Shown: in pieces, positions 25,961 to 36,084 of the stretch
How the letters are laid out: every line of letters starts with the position of its first letter
Position numbering within the stretch: the stretch's first letter is position 1
NCBI RefSeq assembly: GCF_017874425.1
Contig: NZ_JAGGLL010000025.1
Span: 1 to 64,000 of the forward strand
Length of the DNA stretch: 64,000 nt
Direction: 5' to 3'
Source: Clostridium punense
GTDB taxonomy: Bacteria; Bacillota; Clostridia; Clostridiales; Clostridiaceae
The notes under the pieces: generated by a model
Told to the model about the DNA's origin: nothing
The model's database searches: none
The model's input: the letters and a program-made list of their open reading frames with translations, nothing else
Made by a program: the position numbers and the translations under genes

Positions 25961-27988
25961 ATGTACAAAATTTTCAAATTCCTAACATTCCGCTATTTTC
26001 AACGAATTGCTATAAAATTAAAATATTTACCTTTTATAGTTGTAATAGCTATAAGTTTCAATATGTTACTACCTTATAGTTCTGCACTAGCTAATACAAC
26101 GGAGGTTAAAAACATATTAATCATTACCTCCTATGAACAAAATGAATACTGGGAAAGTAACGTTTTAAAGGGTATATATGATAACTTAAAGTTTGAAAAT
26201 ATTAAGCCTATATATAAGGTTGAATATCTGTCCATTACTGGAAAGGATGAAAATTACTTTGATACCCAAGCACAGCTTTTGTCTCTTAAATATAAAGATA
26301 CTAAATTTGATTTAGTCATTGTCATTGATGACGAAGCCTTAAATTTCTTTTCTTCTTATGGTAAGGATATTTTTGGACAAATACCAACTGTGTATGGCGG
26401 TATAAACAATCATAAAAATTTATATAAATCTCCTTATAATACTTATGCAGGTGTAGTTGAACATTATAATGTAAACTCACTTACAGATTTAATTCTAAAT
26501 GCCCATCCTAATATTCAGCAAGTTAATGTAATTCTTAATAATTCAACCTTTTCTTCAGTTATGGAAGAGGAGATTAAATCATCTTTAGCTTATTGGTCTA
26601 CTAATATAAAGTTTAATTTTATAAAAGAAGAATACATTGAGGATATCTCTGCAAAACTTGAGAATCTTCCAAGCCCCCGAGTTTATCTCTTAGTTGGTAA
26701 TTTTAAAACTAAAGATAACTTTTTAGTTCCTTACAGTGAGGCAATATCTAAAATTAAAGCCTGTGGTGACTGCTCTATTTATTCTTTAAATGGAGGCTAC
26801 ATTGATGATTGCGGTGTTATTGGTGGTTACGTTCTTTCAGGTATAGATCATGGAAAGCTTATAGCTCAAATTTCTGTAAGAGTGCTCAATGGTGAATCTC
26901 CTAAATCCATAAGCACTATACACGATAATAATGGTGTTTTTACATTTAACTACTATGAACTAATAAAAAATAAAATTCCCGAAGATAGTCTTCCGAAAAA
27001 TACTTTAATTAGGAATAGGCCCACCCTAAGTGGCTCTAGACTTTATCTTACAGTAATAAGTGTTTCTCTATTAATTATTCTTTGCATTTCTATAATAATT
27101 TATCAATTCAAAGAGAGACTGAAAAATATTACTAGAATAAAGTATGAAAAAAAACGATATGAAGATGTTTTAGAATACGATAAGATGAAAACAGAGTTTT
27201 TGGCCAACATATCACATGAACTTAGAACTCCACTTAACGTAATGCTTTCTGGACTGCAACTTCTAGAGATGCATAAGAATAAGGGAGATCTTGTGTTTAA
27301 AAATGAAGAGCTTATTGAAAAAGCTTATTATGTTAAACAAAATGGCTATAGACTTTTACGATTAATAAATAATCTCATAGATGTGACAAAAATTGATTCA
27401 GGGTTCTTTCATCTTCAATTAGAAACAAAAAACATTGTTGAAGTTATTGAGGACATTACCCTATCAATTGGAGAATATATGAAACAAAAGGGTATAAATT
27501 TGATTTTTGACACTAACGAAGAAGAGCTATATATATCCATTGATACAGATAAGATAGAAAGGGTAATGCTTAATCTTTTATCTAATGCTATAAAGTTTAC
27601 TCCTGAAAATGGAACCATTCTTGTCACCGTAAATTGTAGTGATGACTTAGTTAAGGTTTCAGTTAAAGATGATGGTATTGGAATCCCACGATCCATGCAA
27701 AAAGAAATTTTTAATAGATTTACTCAAGTGGATAGCTCTCTGCATAGAAACAAACAAGGTAGTGGTATCGGTTTGTCTCTTGTTAAGTCCTTGGTTGAGC
27801 TTCACAAAGGTAAAATTTATGTAGAAAGCTTAGAAGGAAAAGGCTCTACCTTTACCTTTGAACTTCCTGTAGCAAAAGATAAAGAAAACCCAGAAGTTGC
27901 GGTAACTTCCTTAGATGGTGATAAATCTGCCTACAACGAAAAGATAGTTCTAGAGTTTTCTGATATTCACGAATCTAATAACTTTTAA
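25961..27988 (+). CDS. Membrane sensor histidine kinase with ABC-substrate-binding-like sensor
   Basis: 675 residues. An N-terminal membrane/signal segment (FIVVIAISFNMLLPYSSALA) precedes an extracytoplasmic domain of about 310 residues that resembles ABC-type substrate-binding proteins (NILIITSYEQNEYWESNVLKGI, then FDLVIVIDDEAL and PTVYGGINNH). A second membrane segment (LTVISVSLLIILCISIIIY) follows. The kinase core has the H-box FLANISHELRTPLN, N-box NLLSNAIKFTP, DDGIGIP and GSGIGLSLVKSLVELHKG, all intact. Start: the ATG at 25961 with GGGGGA at 25945-25950; a TTG at 25943 lies upstream of that site. No response regulator gene is adjacent, so it is an orphan kinase. Probably senses a small extracellular ligand. 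A long hairpin terminator follows. Confidence 0.92.
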   Translation: MYKIFKFLTFRYFQRIAIKLKYLPFIVVIAISFNMLLPYSSALANTTEVKNILIITSYEQNEYWESNVLKGIYDNLKFENIKPIYKVEYLSITGKDENYFDTQAQLLSLKYKDTKFDLVIVIDDEALNFFSSYGKDIFGQIPTVYGGINNHKNLYKSPYNTYAGVVEHYNVNSLTDLILNAHPNIQQVNVILNNSTFSSVMEEEIKSSLAYWSTNIKFNFIKEEYIEDISAKLENLPSPRVYLLVGNFKTKDNFLVPYSEAISKIKACGDCSIYSLNGGYIDDCGVIGGYVLSGIDHGKLIAQISVRVLNGESPKSISTIHDNNGVFTFNYYELIKNKIPEDSLPKNTLIRNRPTLSGSRLYLTVISVSLLIILCISIIIYQFKERLKNITRIKYEKKRYEDVLEYDKMKTEFLANISHELRTPLNVMLSGLQLLEMHKNKGDLVFKNEELIEKAYYVKQNGYRLLRLINNLIDVTKIDSGFFHLQLETKNIVEVIEDITLSIGEYMKQKGINLIFDTNEEELYISIDTDKIERVMLNLLSNAIKFTPENGTILVTVNCSDDLVKVSVKDDGIGIPRSMQKEIFNRFTQVDSSLHRNKQGSGIGLSLVKSLVELHKGKIYVESLEGKGSTFTFELPVAKDKENPEVAVTSLDGDKSAYNEKIVLEFSDIHESNNF

Positions 27989-28138
27989 CTATTCTTACAA
28001 AGATGCCCCTAACATTGTATCTAGCATTTAATCTTGCTTAAGAGTTCAAAAAACTTTAAAATAAAGATTTTTATCTGAAAATAAGCTTTTCAGGAGTGAA
28101 GTTTCCTAATAAAGTACTTTGAAAATGGACTTATTTCT

Positions 28139-28196
28139 ATTTCATAATAAAGAAATCGCTATCATATAATGTTGATAGCGATTTTTATTATGAAAT
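28139..28196 (+). terminator. Long hairpin terminator after the sensor kinase
   Basis: Arms of about 24 bp (ATTTCATAATAAA plus AATCGCTATCA and the complement), one 2-base bulge, 9-base loop. The inner GC part is followed by ATTTTTATT. The length is unusual for a simple terminator. Confidence 0.7.
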
Positions 28197-28314
28197 TAAT
28201 TTATATTTAAAATTACCTTAATCCTTTTCGTCTTCTTAAATAGCAAATAATATAACCTTTATTTTTTTAGTCTCTATAACCTAATCTTAATCTAGCACAA
28301 CTCAACCCAGTAAG

Positions 28315-29580
28315 TTACATCTTTAGATCTCTCTTATCCTCTACAATCTTCTTCCACGCATAGAGAGCAAGAGATACACAAATTACTCCATAGGCTACGA
28401 ATACTCTAAAGTACTCCCCTATTTGAGCGTTGTTAAACAAGTTCTTTCCTGCTGTTGGTGAAACCACAAATAGAGTATGGAATAGAATTACCCCTAGTAT
28501 AGCTTGCTTATTTGTTGCCTTAGACACGGAAGCTCCTCCAATTAAAATAGCTGCTATAGCAAACATACCAACTTGCTCATGGCTTCCATAAGTATTTAAG
28601 GTTCCAATGTTTTGAAGGAATATGATTTGTCCCCAAGCTGCTAGCACTGTGGAGATAATTATTGCCTTAATTCTTGTCTTATTAACATTTATTCCTGAAG
28701 CATTAGCTACCACTGCACTTTGACCTACAGTTCTAAAGTCCTGACCAAGTTTAGTTTTAAAGATAAATACATTAAAGAGGCAAAGTATTATTAATATAAA
28801 TATACTTATCATTGGTACCTTTACAAAGAATAGTATCTCTGCAATTTGTGGGAGCTGACAAACTATAACAGCTGCAAAGCATATAACTGCCATTACAATA
28901 TATTTTACATTGAGGCTTTTTTTCTTAACCATTCTATAAATTATTGCTGCCACAAAACCAATAGCTGCAATTAGTGCTGCATAATAAACTACCTCATAAA
29001 GAGATAATCTCCATAAATCATCTAAGGCATATTTTATTCCACCATTTAAATCTACAGTGTTTTTTATTCCAACTCCTCCACTGATCATAAGCTTAGGATT
29101 CTTCATTGGAATTACTGTTCCCACTAAGAAGAGGAATAAAAGTTGATAGAGACCATTGGCAAAAATCCCCAGTATCATGCTAGTTATCATTTCTTGTCCC
29201 TTAGTCATATTTAAAAGTTTACCTGTAAGGTAACCAAAAATTATAGCTATAGGGGTAGTTAACACTACACATAATAAGAATCCTGGAACTCCCACAATAC
29301 CCCAGTGAGTTACTGCAATAATCACAATTTGGGCAGCCATAGCTCCAATTACTATACCAAAGTTAAGCCCCATACCTGCAATAACGGGAATGATTAAAGA
29401 TAACACAATAAATAAGTTTCTTGACAATCTATTTACAAGCTCATCTAACACTAAAGTTAGTGGTTGCCCAGATAAGTTAAGTCCTAATAAACAAAGAATA
29501 ATAAACAATATGGTTACCATATTATTAAAAATATAATTCTTAGCCTTTGCAAATAATCCCTTACTATGCATCAGCTCCAC
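28315..29580 (-). CDS. ABC importer permease, RbsC/branched-chain type (second permease)
   Basis: 421 residues, about ten membrane segments. Belongs to the BPD_transp_2 permease family used by sugar, nucleoside and branched-chain amino acid importers. The tail segment LAAWGQIIFLQNIGTLNTYGSHEQVGMFAIAAILIGGAS is a family hallmark. It overlaps the other permease by 17 bases and is the last gene of a four-gene unit (binding lipoprotein, ATPase, two permeases). The two permeases should form a heterodimer. The substrate cannot be read from the sequence. Confidence 0.9.
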   Translation of the reverse strand: MELMHSKGLFAKAKNYIFNNMVTILFIILCLLGLNLSGQPLTLVLDELVNRLSRNLFIVLSLIIPVIAGMGLNFGIVIGAMAAQIVIIAVTHWGIVGVPGFLLCVVLTTPIAIIFGYLTGKLLNMTKGQEMITSMILGIFANGLYQLLFLFLVGTVIPMKNPKLMISGGVGIKNTVDLNGGIKYALDDLWRLSLYEVVYYAALIAAIGFVAAIIYRMVKKKSLNVKYIVMAVICFAAVIVCQLPQIAEILFFVKVPMISIFILIILCLFNVFIFKTKLGQDFRTVGQSAVVANASGINVNKTRIKAIIISTVLAAWGQIIFLQNIGTLNTYGSHEQVGMFAIAAILIGGASVSKATNKQAILGVILFHTLFVVSPTAGKNLFNNAQIGEYFRVFVAYGVICVSLALYAWKKIVEDKRDLKM

Positions 29581-30610
29581 CCCCTTTAGCCTTTGTTAAT
29601 GCATAAATAATAATACCATTACTAACTATTATTCTTATAACCTCAGATAGGTTTCCTTCTGTAAGCATAGAATTTACTACTGGAAGCCCAACTGTAAGCA
29701 GTCCTTGAAACAGGAAAGTTCCAATAATAACATGAGATATTTTTGCATTTTTAATGGAAGCCCCTCCAATTAACACTGCTGCTACTGCTGGAAACCCCAT
29801 CATCATTGGTGCCTGGTATAACTGGATAAAGCCATAACTTTGGGAATAAACCATAATTCCAACAGCACCTAAAATTGTGGATAAGGTAGTTCCAATGATT
29901 CTTGTCCTATCCACATTTATAGCAGAAGCCTGTGCAAACTTTGGATTATTTCCTCCTGCGGTCATCATAATTCCGGTCTTAGTTTTGAGGAAAAACCATA
30001 CCACTAAACAGCAAAGTAAGAACATTAAAATTAACCCTGTTGGAATTACTACTTCTCCAATTTTAAAACTTAAGAAGTTGTCTAAGATCTTTGCAAATCT
30101 TCCTTCTAAAGTTATAGTTGTTCTAAGACCAGTTCCTATTGGCCACTTGATTTCCTCACTATTAAAAGGAAGCAAAAGCCACCCTATACACATTAATGAT
30201 ACTGCAGAAAATCCAGCATAGGTACCTATCATCATTTCATCACCCTTAACCTTGTTAAGCAAGAGTCCATAGAGATAACCTAAAACTGCAGATAAAACTA
30301 TAGAAATTATGGTTCCTACAAAGAAGGCCTTAAACCCTGTTAAGTTCATCTCAATACTTATTAGTCCCCCTAAAATCCCTGCTAGAAGTCCAATAGGAAG
30401 CCCAAAATTTAGCCCTATTCCACAAAGAATACCTGGAACCATAGCCAGTACCAGTATTCCATTCATACCAAATCTAACTAATATATCAGAAAAAAGAGTA
30501 CCCATATTTAAATTCATAGGAATTGCTAAGATGCAAAGGAGTATAAAAAATCCACCTATGATTAATCTAGGTAACCCAACCTTATTAGTAAATTCCCTAA
30601 CCTTCTCCAT
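29564..30610 (-). CDS. ABC importer permease, RbsC/branched-chain type (first permease)
   Basis: 348 residues with about nine membrane segments and the family segment VMVYSQSYGFIQLYQAPMMMGFPAVAAVLIGGAS, then a PVVNS/MLTEGN loop. It pairs with the downstream permease. Its start overlaps the ATPase gene by 14 bases, indicating coupling in one operon. Confidence 0.9.
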   Translation of the reverse strand: MEKVREFTNKVGLPRLIIGGFFILLCILAIPMNLNMGTLFSDILVRFGMNGILVLAMVPGILCGIGLNFGLPIGLLAGILGGLISIEMNLTGFKAFFVGTIISIVLSAVLGYLYGLLLNKVKGDEMMIGTYAGFSAVSLMCIGWLLLPFNSEEIKWPIGTGLRTTITLEGRFAKILDNFLSFKIGEVVIPTGLILMFLLCCLVVWFFLKTKTGIMMTAGGNNPKFAQASAINVDRTRIIGTTLSTILGAVGIMVYSQSYGFIQLYQAPMMMGFPAVAAVLIGGASIKNAKISHVIIGTFLFQGLLTVGLPVVNSMLTEGNLSEVIRIIVSNGIIIYALTKAKGGGADA

Positions 30611-32225
30611 TGGTTAATTCCTCCTCTCTTTGCTCATCTTTTTTGGTATCTATGCTTACTCCAGACATTAAAAGTCCAAAGTCTGCATCAGGAGCCTCTG
30701 GTTTTAATATGCCTGCTACCTTTCCCTCTGTGACTATGGCAATTCTATCACAAATAGTTCTTAGTTCTGCAAGCTCACTAGAAGTCATTACTATGGTCAT
30801 ACCCTTTTCTTTATTAAGCTTCACTAAGGTATCTAATACTAATTTTTTCGCCCCTATATCAATTCCCCTTGTAGGCTCTGAAACAAATAATACCTTTGGT
30901 TTTAAAGTTAAAGCTCTAGCTATACAAACCTTTTGTTGATTTCCTCCACTTAGTCTTCTTGTAAGCTGAGTAGGGCCTGTGCATCTTATATCTAAATCCT
31001 TAATCATAGAATTTGCATAGGCTCTTACATTTTTTGAATCTATCACCTTCATTGGCCCAAAGCTTTTAAAAAACTCTCCATTAATCTCCATAGAAGTTAC
31101 TGCAATATTAAGTTCTATAGAGTTATCAAGAAGAAGACCAATTCCTCGCCTATCTTCTGAAACAAAGGCTAACTTGCTTACTAATGCTTCCTTAGGAGAG
31201 TTCAGTATTAGGTTCTTTCCATCTAACGTAACCTGACCGTTAGCTTTAAAAAGTCCCATAATTCCATTTGCAATCCCAATCTTCCCTTGTCCAGCAAGCC
31301 CTCCAATTCCAAGAATCTCACCCTTTTTAACCTGTAGATTAACTCCCTTTACCCTTTCTCCGGGCATTTCCACCACTAAATTATCAATACTTAAGATTAC
31401 ATCCTCGCTAGAACCCTTCTTTTCCTCTTCCTTCCTCATAATCTCAAGCTTTCTTCCTACCATATACTCTGCAATTTGAACTACATTAGTGTCTTTCTTC
31501 TCCACTGTAGCAACTAGTTGACCATCTCTTAAAATTGTAATATTATCAGCAGCTTCCATAACTTCATCTAATCTATGAGTTATAAAGATAATAGCAATTC
31601 CACTCTTAGCAATATTTCTCATAGCCTCAATTAAGGTTTCAGCCTCACTCTCTGTAAGCACCGCTGTTGGCTCATCAAAAACTAGCAGCTTAATATTTTT
31701 CTTGTCTATTTCCCTAGCAATTTCAACAAACTGCATGTACCCAACTGGGAGATTTGAAACATAGGCAAGCTCATCAATTCCAATGCCTGTGGTTTTTAGT
31801 GCCTCTTTTGCATCCATATTCATAGCTTTATAGTCAAGGGTTTTTAAGTTTTCCCCAAATATTCTACTGATAATAGAATTCTTAGTAATCTCTCTATTTA
31901 TTTTTATATTTTCAGCCACTGTAAAACCTGGAATGAGCATAAACTCTTGGTGTACCATTCCAATCCCCAAGTCCATGGCATTCTTTGGAGACTTTATGCT
32001 TATAGGCTCTCCATCTAAGTACACTTGTCCTTTAAATCCTCCTGTGGAATGAATCACAGGCATACCAAACAAAATATTCATTAAGGTAGATTTCCCTGCC
32101 CCATTTTCCCCCAGCAGCGCATGTATCTCACCTGGCTTAATATTTAAAGTAACACCTTTAAGTACTGAGTTTCCAAAGTACTCTTTTTCGATGTTTTCCA
32201 TACGGAGTACGTATTTATTCTCCAT
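30597..32225 (-). CDS. ABC importer ATP-binding protein with two ATPase domains
   Basis: About 542 residues with duplicated nucleotide-binding domains, as in RbsA/MglA. First domain: Walker A GENGAGKST, Walker B LLVFDEPTAVLT. Second domain: GLAGQGKIG in place of Walker A (degenerate, usual in this family), signature RLSGGNQQKV and Walker B VLFVSEPTRGID. It energises the import by the two permeases. I use the ATG at 32225 because GGAGGGGGA lies just upstream; a longer frame to 32336 has no ribosome binding site and a non-family N-terminus. Confidence 0.92.
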   Translation of the reverse strand: MENKYVLRMENIEKEYFGNSVLKGVTLNIKPGEIHALLGENGAGKSTLMNILFGMPVIHSTGGFKGQVYLDGEPISIKSPKNAMDLGIGMVHQEFMLIPGFTVAENIKINREITKNSIISRIFGENLKTLDYKAMNMDAKEALKTTGIGIDELAYVSNLPVGYMQFVEIAREIDKKNIKLLVFDEPTAVLTESEAETLIEAMRNIAKSGIAIIFITHRLDEVMEAADNITILRDGQLVATVEKKDTNVVQIAEYMVGRKLEIMRKEEEKKGSSEDVILSIDNLVVEMPGERVKGVNLQVKKGEILGIGGLAGQGKIGIANGIMGLFKANGQVTLDGKNLILNSPKEALVSKLAFVSEDRRGIGLLLDNSIELNIAVTSMEINGEFFKSFGPMKVIDSKNVRAYANSMIKDLDIRCTGPTQLTRRLSGGNQQKVCIARALTLKPKVLFVSEPTRGIDIGAKKLVLDTLVKLNKEKGMTIVMTSSELAELRTICDRIAIVTEGKVAGILKPEAPDADFGLLMSGVSIDTKKDEQREEELTNGEG

Positions 32226-32501
32226 GGTTCCCCCTCCTATACTTGTAAATCTTATATAAGGAGTTAAAGTTATGCCTATAAACACTATTATATGAATATA
32301 CTTTAACTCCCTTGAAGCTTTAAAAAATAAATCCACCTATACCTATTTTGCATAGATAGCCAAATATAGCTCAATGACCCTTGGCTCTTCAAATGCTTTA
32401 AGAATCAATCTAATAAAGCTTCATTTTAAAAGTAATACAGTAACTACTTCTCAGTTATATATTTCTATAAGCTTAATCAATTTGAAAATTCAGACTTATT
32501 T

Positions 32502-33653
32502 TTAGAAGTTGATATAATCAGAAAGTAATAGATAGTAGTTGTCATAAGTCTTATTAACTTTTTCATCCTTTAAAGGAGTTATATTGATTTTGCTTCCTAA
32601 AACTTTTTGAATAACTTCTTCTAACTTAGCTTTATCATTCTTGCTCTTAGTTTTACCTTCCAAAACTTGCATAGCATATTCTGTTCCAGCTTCAACGAAT
32701 AACATATTTACAGGTACTGGCCATGTTGAGAATTTACCTTTTCCGCCTTTTTCTGCAATTTTCTTTTCTATTTCTTTAACTATAAATTGAACATCACCTT
32801 TTTTATCATCTGGAATTTGTATTCCAAGTGCGCCTGGGTAAGCATGGTATGGTGATGGACAGCATTGTTGTGGGAATATAGCTCCTTGTGCTAACACAGA
32901 CTTAATAAGTGGCTCTTGCATTGCACAGTTTGTGCTAAAGAAAGCTGTATCTTTTCCATATTCCTGAACTTTTCTTGGAACATCTTCAAGAATAAATTGT
33001 TGTGCTCCTGGAACTCCAGCATCTCCTGTTGGGTCTGGTGCTGTAGCATCAACAAATTTTAAGCCTAAACTTTCACAAGTCTTTTTAAATAATTCTCTTC
33101 TTTGTGCAAGTAGTTCATAGGACATATGTCTTGGGAAAGAATAGTGAACAAAAGTTTTTGCCCCTAATTTCTTAGCCTGTTCTATAACTGTTTTTCCCAT
33201 CCCAAGCTCATCAGCTTGTAAAATAACATCAGCTTTCCCAGCTATCATTGCTGGGTCTTCCCCTGGTACCCCTGCTATAAATAGCATCTCTGGTCTCTTT
33301 TCTCTAACCTTATCAATAGCGGCAGATGCTCCTGGCACTGCTTGAATAAATATTATAGCCTTAACTTCTGGGTCTGATGCTAATGTTAATGTATTAGCAA
33401 TTGTTGTTTCTTGCTCCTTCATAAAACTGTCTGGATAAGTTTGAAGTACTATCTTGTCTCCATACTTTTTTTTCATTTTTTCTGCTGCTCTAAACTCTTC
33501 CTCACCTTGAGAAACTGTTCCAGTTATAATACCAATTTTATATTTGTCATTCTTAGCAGCATCACCACCGCCTACTGGACTTTTAGGACCGCAGCCAACC
33601 ATCCCTATAACCATTAATCCAGTTAAAACCCCCGCAAGAACTTTCTTAAACAA
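32502..33653 (-). CDS. DUF3798-type solute-binding lipoprotein of the ABC importer
   Basis: 383 residues. A lipoprotein signal peptide (VLTGLMVIGMVGCG, lipid Cys about 21) is followed by a periplasmic-binding-protein fold starting YKIGIITGTVSQGEEEF. It resembles the DUF3798 family, which occurs with RbsA-like ATPase and RbsC-like permeases. Several features (ALGIQIPDDKKGDVQF, CAMQEPLI) are family-like, but the ligand is unknown. The start is a TTG at 33653 with GGGGGC upstream. It is 276 bp ahead of the ATPase gene; no terminator is evident in that gap. Confidence 0.82.
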   Translation of the reverse strand: MFKKVLAGVLTGLMVIGMVGCGPKSPVGGGDAAKNDKYKIGIITGTVSQGEEEFRAAEKMKKKYGDKIVLQTYPDSFMKEQETTIANTLTLASDPEVKAIIFIQAVPGASAAIDKVREKRPEMLFIAGVPGEDPAMIAGKADVILQADELGMGKTVIEQAKKLGAKTFVHYSFPRHMSYELLAQRRELFKKTCESLGLKFVDATAPDPTGDAGVPGAQQFILEDVPRKVQEYGKDTAFFSTNCAMQEPLIKSVLAQGAIFPQQCCPSPYHAYPGALGIQIPDDKKGDVQFIVKEIEKKIAEKGGKGKFSTWPVPVNMLFVEAGTEYAMQVLEGKTKSKNDKAKLEEVIQKVLGSKINITPLKDEKVNKTYDNYYLLLSDYINF

Positions 33654-34208
33654 TATATTCGCCCCCTAGAATTTTTAATAATATAAATATATTTTCAGAT
33701 AAATCTGAATATGTTGAAAGTCGAAATATTTTATTAATAATAATTTAATTATTTTAATAAAAAAATCAAAATATCATTTTATTTTTAATTTTTTTCATGA
33801 TAACCGTAGATAACTTTACTATTTCTTAAGAATTGTTATTTTTTTTCTTCTATATTAAACTTTTTTCTTTGTATTTTATTTATATTCATAATCCAAGATT
33901 CTACATTTTTTTAAAATCTATTTTTTAAATTCTCTTTAATTAATTTATACTCCCTTTACAATGGATTACAGTAAACCTAGTTTATCGATTTGAAAATTAC
34001 ATACAAGTTTAATAAAAATTTAAAATTCACTTCAAAGTGTATTATAAAATTTGCCTCCTATTAGTTATAAAACATGAGAATAGTTTATTCATGCAGACTT
34101 TTTAAGAAACAATAATTACTTGTAAGTTCTTATATGTAACTTAAGCTCAGCTAGCCTTACTAATTCGATGGTATTATTTTCAGCGAAAAAGTTAAGCTGC
34201 CGTAAAAT
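33654..34208. other. Gene-free AT-rich region upstream of the ABC importer operon
   Basis: Very AT-rich (long A/T runs at 33725-33960). It should hold the promoter of the importer operon. I see no gene and no riboswitch-like conserved elements. Confidence 0.45.
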
Positions 34209-34245
34209 AAAAAATCAGCAAAGCTTTTCACTTTACTGACTTTTT
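34209..34245 (-). terminator. Terminator of the ferredoxin gene
   Basis: TCAGCAAAG and CTTTACTGA arms (one G-U), followed on the minus strand by TTTTTTATTTTA. Confidence 0.75.
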
Positions 34246-34283
34246 ATTTTATTAACTATTCTTATTATCTAGTTTATTAAATA

Positions 34284-34475
34284 TTATTCTGATACTTCTA
34301 TAGCACTTGTTGGGCAACTTGCTTCTGCTTCTTTAGCACAATCTTCGCTTTCTTTTGGTACTACATCTACCACAACTCCAGCTTTTCCATCATCTTCAAA
34401 TTCAAAAACCTCTGGGCAAAGACTTGGGCATAGTCCACAAGAAATACATTCATCTTTATTAACTGCTGCTTTCAT
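34284..34475 (-). CDS. Ferredoxin, single [4Fe-4S] cluster type
   Basis: 63 residues. Cluster ligands CISCGLCPSLCP (C-x2-C-x2-C-x3-C-P) and a distal Cys in ASCPTSAI, with the second binding site lost, as in thermophile/clostridial one-cluster ferredoxins. Acidic tail. Carries low-potential electrons in the cytoplasm. Two ATGs are possible. The GGAGGT site (34483-34488) is seven bases from the ATG at 34475 and only one base from that at 34481, so I use 34475. Single-gene unit with its own terminator. Confidence 0.93.
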   Translation of the reverse strand: MKAAVNKDECISCGLCPSLCPEVFEFEDDGKAGVVVDVVPKESEDCAKEAEASCPTSAIEVSE

Positions 34476-34635
34476 TTTCATACCTCCAATATTATGTAAA
34501 AATATCTAAGTCTATTAATAACTTTGTTGTAACTTTATAAGCTTTTTAAAATAGACTTAATCCTATTTCTTAGGATACCTTTATTGGCAAATTTTTATTC
34601 TCATTTGTAATAATTTATATGAAAATCTGCTTATA

Positions 34636-34662
34636 GAAAAACCCCCACTAAGCTAGTGGAGG
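34636..34662 (-). terminator. Terminator of the NCS2 permease gene
   Basis: CCTCCACTA and TAGTGGxGG arms, then TTTTTC on the minus strand; 17 bases past the stop at 34679. Confidence 0.85.
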
Positions 34663-34678
34663 TTTAAAATATTTAAGT

Positions 34679-35968
34679 TTATGCCATAAAATGCAATATA
34701 AAGTTTATTAAAAACATTGAAGATATTAAATACATAGGTATCTTCACTTTTTTACCACTGCTAGCACATAGCTTTACTACTGGATAAGCAATAAAACCAA
34801 AGGCCATACCATCTACTATACTAAAGGTTAATGGAATCATAGCCAGGGTTAAAAATGCTGGAAAACCTTCTGTGAAGTCTTCGAAGTTAATATGAGTAAC
34901 ATTTTTAATCATAAGCCCACCAATAATAACTAGTATAGGAGTTATTGCAGTGTTTGGAATGACTTTAATAACTGGTATGAACAGCAAGGACACTAAAAAT
35001 GCAAATCCTGCTACTATTGAAGTTAATCCGGTTTTTCCACCAGCTGCCATTCCTGCAGCCCCTTCAATAGAAGTTACCGTAGGACTTGTCCCTAGAAACC
35101 CTGATGCAATAACAGAGATTCCTACAGCTCTAAAGGTCTTATTGTACTTTTCTGGCTGCTTTAGCATTATATTTATTTGCCCATGTAATAAACCTAAATT
35201 CTCAAAAACTAATACCAGTGACAAGGAAAAAGTAGCAAGCCAAAAGGTTGATGTGTAAATTCCGCTAAAACTCATGGCACCTAACACATCACCATAAGCC
35301 TTAAGATTTATCCCACTAAGGGTAAAATCTTGCAGATTTACTACACCAAAAAACATGGATACTACAGTTCCAAGAACCATACTTATCAAAAAGTTTCCTG
35401 GTACATTCTTTATAAAGAGAAAAAGAGTTATTACTAGGTTAATAAAAGTTACAAACACCTTAGGATCTTTGAAGTTTCCAAGTACCACAAAGGTAGCCTC
35501 ATTAGGTACTATTATGCCGCTCTTTTGAAGTCCTATAAAGGTAATTAATATACCAATACCTACTGTAATGGCTTCTTTTAAAGAGGTTGGTATTGCTTCT
35601 GTAAGAATTTTAGACAGCCTAGTGAAGGCTACCACAGAAAATAAGATACCTGATATAAAAACCGCAGCTAAAGCTTGTTGCCAACTTAGCCCCATAGATT
35701 GAACTATGGTATAGGAGAAAAGTGCATTAATTCCCATACCTGGAACAAGTATAACTGGAGAGTTTCCCATTATAGCAACTAAAAGGCATCCCACAAAGCA
35801 GGATACTACAGTAGCTATTATTGCCCCTTCTATAGGCACACCAGCATCAGATAGGATAGATGAATTAACTGCTACAATATAAACTACAGCAAAAAAAGAA
35901 GTCAATCCACCTATTATTTCTTTCTTAATGGTAGAGTTACTTTCCTCAACTTTAAATAACCTATTCAA
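34679..35968 (-). CDS. NCS2-family purine permease (AzgA/PbuG-like)
   Basis: 429 residues with about 12 membrane segments. The N-terminus (EIIGGLTSFFAVVYIVAVNSSIL) and the motifs LVPGMGINALFSY and GTSPTVTSIEGAAGMAAGGKTGLTSI identify the AzgA-like branch, which imports adenine, guanine or hypoxanthine with protons. The upstream region has strong inverted repeats, but I cannot match the purine riboswitch core there. Monocistronic with its own terminator. Confidence 0.93.
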   Translation of the reverse strand: MNRLFKVEESNSTIKKEIIGGLTSFFAVVYIVAVNSSILSDAGVPIEGAIIATVVSCFVGCLLVAIMGNSPVILVPGMGINALFSYTIVQSMGLSWQQALAAVFISGILFSVVAFTRLSKILTEAIPTSLKEAITVGIGILITFIGLQKSGIIVPNEATFVVLGNFKDPKVFVTFINLVITLFLFIKNVPGNFLISMVLGTVVSMFFGVVNLQDFTLSGINLKAYGDVLGAMSFSGIYTSTFWLATFSLSLVLVFENLGLLHGQINIMLKQPEKYNKTFRAVGISVIASGFLGTSPTVTSIEGAAGMAAGGKTGLTSIVAGFAFLVSLLFIPVIKVIPNTAITPILVIIGGLMIKNVTHINFEDFTEGFPAFLTLAMIPLTFSIVDGMAFGFIAYPVVKLCASSGKKVKIPMYLISSMFLINFILHFMA

Positions 35969-36084
35969 AGTATTACTTCCTTTTCTTAAATCCCTCTCCC
36001 ACCCACATAAGCAAAATTAAACTTTTTATTATAGGCTCTATGATGAATAAAATTCATAATGAATAAGATTCATCTCCAAAACCC

